A DNA stretch of 64,000 nucleotides, taken from contig CM060062.1 of assembly GCA_030533445.1 (NCBI GenBank), forward strand, positions 18,370,164 through 18,434,163, written 5' to 3'. The notes beneath the pieces were generated by a model, which saw only the letters and a program-made list of their open reading frames with translations, made no database searches and was not told the origin of the DNA. Position 1 is the first letter of the stretch. Every line of letters starts with the position of its first letter. The stretch is from Cyprinodon diabolis. Its lineage: Eukaryota > Chordata > Actinopteri > Cyprinodontiformes > Cyprinodontidae. The position numbers were made by a program, and so were the translations under genes. Below, one piece after another: positions 59,808 through 64,000 of the stretch.

Positions 59808-60764
59808 TAGGGCTGGGCGATATAGAAAAAAAGCTTATCGATAAAAAAAAAATGCATATTGATCGATATCGATAATTATTGAAAAGATTTGAAACCATAT
59901 TTTATGTGCAGCTCTGCCTGGACTTTTTATAATATTGCTAAATTATTTAATTTTAATAAAAAACACAAACACAGACTTCGAATTAAATCTTTATTTAACC
60001 AACTTTTTTAACCATAACATAATTGTTTTAAAGAAAAATAACTTAAGAGACCTGGGTTATGTTATTAAATACTGACAAAGAATAAACTAAAGTGACCAAA
60101 ATAAATATAACAAATAAATAAATGCCCCCCCACCGCCGCCGCCGCCCCCGTTTCGTGCTTTAACCTGAGTTATTACTTTGAAGTTTCTGGGCCCTCAGCA
60201 TTTTTATCTCAATTGTTAGAACTACGTGGGAAACTGCCCAGAACTGAAAATATATATATATTTTCCCGAAATTCCCGAAGATTCCTTGGAGGAGAGCCGC
60301 GCCGGGGCCAACACAGCTCGTACTCCTGCGGGTGTGAGCGGCTGAGATGATAAAAAAAAACAAAGTTGGTTGTGTTATCAGACTTGGTTTTCACTGGTTC
60401 CCGACACATTTTAAAGATGACTGTGGTTTGTTTTTTGTCCGACTTGCCATGACCGAAATACTGCCAAACTGCCGAACTACAAAAACCCTTCTTTGAAACA
60501 ATTTCCTCCGCCTCTCCTTGCAGCGACATCTTCATGTTCTCTGTGTTGTGGTTTGAAAGGGCGGTGCTTGGTGACGGCGTGCCTGGGTCCGCGATTGTGA
60601 TTGGTTGGGAGGAAGCAGTGACTAGCATAAACATACATGCTAGGCTACAATGAGAAGGAAGGAAAACTGCGTTTCTTTTTTATCAAACTTTTATCGACCC
60701 TCTTTTTTTCTATATATCGTCTATCGATCGATATATATCGTTATTGAATTATCGCCCAGCCCTA
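59808..60764 (-). mobile_element. hAT transposon deletion derivative in samd11 intron 2
   Basis: Inverted ends TAGGGCTGGGCGATAT and, complemented, TAGGGCTGGGCGATAA are typical hAT termini. They are flanked by ATGTATCA (59800-59807) and ATATATCA (60765-60772), an 8-bp duplication with one change. Subterminal ATCGAT-type repeats occur at both ends. The 957-bp interior holds only a BED-finger frame on the minus strand and a CCG trinucleotide run near 60132. Confidence 0.85.
60209..60634 (-). pseudogene. hAT transposase N-terminus: BED zinc finger, 141-codon open frame
   Basis: Minus-strand frame with SAVWQYFGHGKSDKKQTTVI, KMCREPVKTKSDNTTN and FYHLSRSHPQEYE, a BED finger. The first zinc-binding Cys appears to be Phe (VIFKMC where families show VICKMC), so folding is doubtful. 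The acceptor half H-X4-H (HLSRSH) is present. The rest of the transposase is missing. A complete open frame is kept, but the remaining C-terminal residues look random. Confidence 0.65.
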
Positions 60765-62690
60765 ATATATCATATACATAAAGTGACACATGTGAGGCAT
60801 TCTGGCTAACAGCTTATGGAAAACCCTAAACTCAATTTCTTAGGGGTTTAGAGTTTTACATCAGACCTATAAAAGTCATTTTAATACACATAGTTCAGAC
60901 TGCCTGAAAGTATGTCCATGTACTGCATTTTACAGCCTTTGAGCCCATTTTGCCTGAATTACAGCATGAGTGTATCATGGCATGGAGGTGAAGAGCCCGT
61001 GGTTCTGCTGAGGGGTTCAGGAAGCCTAGCTTGCTTTAATAGCATGTCTGAGTTGGTATTTATCCTCTTTCTCTTGAAAATAGGGTTTTTCTGCAGGGTT
61101 TATGTCAGGAAAGTTGGATTGTAGGACAAACTCACCAATACCTTATAAAGAAGGCAGAAGTACTTTTCACAATGGGGGAGGGAGTCATATCCTCCTGAGA
61201 AAAAAACAAAAAAGGTGCAACCTGCATCCTCATCTTAATATCACTATGCAGTATGCTTCGTGTGACAAACTGACTGGACTTAAATAAATGTTAGCACACT
61301 ATTAGGGTGGAAAGTATTACAGCTCTGTGGGTGTATTATCTCTACTTAGGTGGTGTTTGTTAATGCATCGTAAAAATATTTTAAAGTGGTTAAGCCTGAA
61401 TTAAGTTGTTAATACCAAAACAGAAGTAAACATTTTAATGAAAAACATTAAAATAAGATGGAAATATAAATGACAGTTTCTATTTATTCTGCTCAGTATC
61501 TGGGCCTATGTTTGCTAAGCACTTTTTTATCATCTGAAGTTTTGTCCCTACCCTGACATTTACTGACATCACAGCATATGGCCTTGCATTGTGCAGCATT
61601 AGAGGAAGCATGAAGTTCTCCTGATGTAGCTCGGCTCTGACTTTGGACTTGATCAAACACAGCAGACCAACTACTGGAAATTATATTCTTTACCAATTCA
61701 TCACTGATTATGAAGACCCCTTGATCTCAGCTATGATCATGTCCATTTTTACTCTCTACTCCAGACTCTGGGACCTCAAAATATAAATAAAATGTTCCTC
61801 TGAAAAGATTATGCCTTGTGATTATTTTAATTACATTAACACAAGCTTTTCTGCACATCCTATCAAAGCCTTTTCTGCTTGTGCACTTCATTTTCTTCAT
61901 AAGTTTTCCTTACACTAAACTTTCTGTTTCTATTCTGCATAAATGTGGCATTTTGTGTTTAGCAGCCACTTTTCCTGGCTAACCTTTGTTGCGGAGACTT
62001 GTCTATGAACTTGTCTTTCCTGTTTTTATTGATCTAAATGTCTGAGAACCAATATTTTGGGGTCTTCGCAGCTGGAAACCATTGTCTGCACAATTACAAG
62101 AAATAAATGTTACAAATATTGCTATATCTGTAAGAAGTATACATTTAATTCCTAAAGTTTAATTACTCAAATACACACAGTCCTTTATAGTGTCTTAATG
62201 TCTTATGAGACTGATGTGGTTCTGTCATGTACGGCCAGAATCAGGCGATTCATCTATTATTGACCCTTAAAGTTAGTTTCTGTTATAAGTTGTTGGTTTA
62301 TATATATTTTGTTTTTTGATATGTCTGGGTTGCGTTTAGGTGTGTCTGTGTGCGTGATTGTTTGTAAGTCCAGTGCTCGCCTTCTTGTTAGGCTTGCATG
62401 TGCATCAGTGTGTGTGTGCGTGTCTCCTCCCAGGAGAGCAGGGCTTCCTCTGCTCTGTTATTTCAGCGGAACTGGCGAAGGCTGGGAGGAAATTGCTCTA
62501 CCCTCCTCCTGCTTGTAAAGACCTCTTCCAATCAAGGGCTTCTTTCGACGAAGTGGAAATAAACCCGCTGCTAGACGCACATCTGCACGAACACACAGAC
62601 ACATCACGCACTTTTGATTCCTTTCCCTTAAAACTTTCAGTCTATCCCAACTCATTTGTCTTCATGAATGTTTGTGATAATTGCTGATGT

Positions 62691-63331
62691 TACTGTGCCT
62701 TGCAAAATTGTTTATGCCCATAAATGTTTCCCTTTTTTTGGTAACTTGTCATGTTACAACTTCAGTCTTCATGGATCATTTGATAGATGTTTGGTAGCTG
62801 CAGAGATTTTCTGTTTATTTTGTATAATCAGTCAACAGGAGGCGGTTAGCTGTACGTTAATCTGCTCTTTATGAGAAGGCACCAAGAAGGTCATTGCTGA
62901 AAGAAAGCCAAAATGCACGTACAAGGAACGACAAAGATATGAAGACCGATTAGAGGAATGTAACTCTTTCGCTTAATATGGTGGGGCGTCATCGTATTTA
63001 CCTGGTTACAGAGGTAGAAACACGGTGGTGGTAGCATCATGCTACATGATGGTACTGATGGATAGAGCTAAAACAAGAAAAACACTAAAAAGGAAATTTT
63101 TACATCAAATTATTTGCATGTTAGGATGGCATAGTCAAAGTTTAGCTTTGAAGGCAAGACATGATAAAGACTCAATATAAATGCACCCTGATATTTTCTA
63201 TCTTTACACCGAAAATAAATGAGAAACCCATATATTTTTCCATTCACTTATCTATGTAGACATTTATAGTTGTAATATAAGAACATGTGCAATAGAACAC
63301 GGTGTGTGGATACTTTTATAAGGCAATGTGG
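62691..63331 (+). mobile_element. Tc1-like deletion derivative in samd11 intron 2
   Basis: The left end reads CTGTGCCTTGCAAAATTGTT after TA (62691-62692), and the right end TGGATACTTTTATAAGGCAA near 63308-63327 is its degenerate complement. Inside are AGAAGGTCATTGCTGAAAG and ACGGTGGTGGTAGCATCATG, which are transposase landmarks on the + strand. Most of the coding region is gone. Confidence 0.7.
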
Positions 63332-64000
63332 ATGGTTTGGGTCAGCTGTAGTGAGGGTCTATTTGTTGTGCGGCTTTTTTATTTTTTGTGACTTTATTTT
63401 GGATTGTGTGTTGTCTATCCCGTGCTGCTATGGCAACACTAGAATCAATGTTTAATCACCATAGGACTGCAGTGTTGTCAAAAATATTTCTGCATGTTAG
63501 TGTCTGTCTGTATAGGTTATGGATTTTACCTCTGTTACATAGAGACCAGCTTATGTGCATGAAAACATTTGTTCGATTACATCTTCTACATATGAGCTAT
63601 TTATTCAAAATTGAAAAAAAAAGAAAAAAAAGTTAGCCATCGGCTTTAGTATTTGTGCTCCCGAAAAGGAAGACGCTGGATGTATTTTCATGCACTGTGT
63701 TGCGTCGTATGAGTGCACTGATGTGATTGATGTGAGTGTGAGTGTTTGTGTGTCCGCTCTGCTAAAATATGGCTAAAATATGTTGGAGCATCTGTCTATT
63801 AGCCTAATGTGGTTAACGCGATGACGCCCATGGCGGTGTCTGTTTAAAAGCCGCCTCCCCAACATCTGTGAGTGGTGTGTGGAGAAATATGCACTAGCCA
63901 GTCAGCTAGTTTTGGCTGCTTTAGTGCAGATGCAGAGCAGCGGGCCTGTTATGTCAGTCTTACACATTTCAATCATTAATCAGTACTTCCAAAAAACACT

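Larger units (their letters stand above)
57780..64000 (+). other. samd11: samd11 intron 2, 5' part (open at window end)
   Basis: Everything after the exon 2 donor to the window end is best read as intron, since no further exon of the family is found in 6.2 kb. It contains a CA repeat (59457-59489), a hAT element (59808-60764) and a Tc1-like deletion copy (62691-63331). Two GC-richer, low-repeat patches (58560-58900 and 59090-59440) could be regulatory. The remaining stretches, 57780-58550, 60765-62690 and 63332-64000, show nothing I can name. A separate nested gene cannot be excluded but has no support. Confidence 0.75.

Overview
The window is vertebrate, almost certainly teleost fish, nuclear DNA. 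It is AT-rich and intron-bearing, carries fish-type tRNA-derived SINEs, a Passport/Sleeping Beauty-like Tc1 transposon, BED-finger hAT elements and Ty3/gypsy chromodomain retrotransposons, and has one recognisable host gene. There is no sign of prokaryotic genes, RNA operons or CRISPR. The species cannot be fixed from the sequence alone.

The host gene is samd11. Its first coding exon (56445-56898) and second coding exon (57688-57779) lie at the right end on the + strand. Together they encode the acidic/His-rich N-terminus and a SAND-like domain of a sterile-alpha-motif transcriptional co-regulator known from photoreceptor biology. Intron 2 starts at 57780 and is still open at the window end, so the SAM-domain exons lie outside. 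A GC-rich promoter/5'UTR block precedes exon 1.

The 55 kb upstream holds no other convincing protein-coding gene. It alternates between AT-rich spacer and short GC-richer, low-repeat patches (about 5.5-6.4, 7.0, 9.1-10.4, 11.5, 16.7, 27.6, 29.5, 32.1, 38.1, 41.8 and 42.4 kb). These look like candidate conserved non-coding elements of a developmental-gene landscape, but that needs alignment to prove.

Mobile DNA by position: a THAP-domain (P-element-like) relic (0.14-1.17 kb); a SINE followed by a LINE copy holding only ORF1 plus the 3' tail, with candidate 9-bp target duplications (1.4-3.3 kb); Tc1 relics (13.2, 17.9, 30.5, 37.2, 40.5, 43, 44.4 and 62.7 kb); a ~550-bp tandem repeat split by a hAT element that itself received a copy of a nearby Tc1 relic (20.7-23.1 kb); a LINE reverse-transcriptase relic (23.1-23.9 kb, minus strand); a RecQ-like helicase scrap (25.8 kb, minus); a near-intact Tc1 inserted in a TA microsatellite (33.04-34.65 kb); a hAT MITE with exact 8-bp duplication (36.85-37.14 kb); a probable solo LTR (38.8-39.5 kb); a nested pair of chromodomain gypsy elements with exact 5-bp duplications (45.8-54.3 kb); and a hAT copy keeping a BED-finger reading frame inside samd11 intron 2 (59.8-60.8 kb).

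The most informative part is the gypsy nest. Outer element A has lost everything between protease and its 3' spacer. Inner element B, inserted into A's 3' spacer, has stops and frameshifts, a mutated reverse-transcriptase catalytic motif, a missing integrase core and a perfect 62-bp inverted duplication in gag. Both carry the signature of self-primed reverse transcription. I found no undescribed multi-gene system; the novelty lies in rearrangement scars and retained DNA-binding domains in otherwise gutted transposons.
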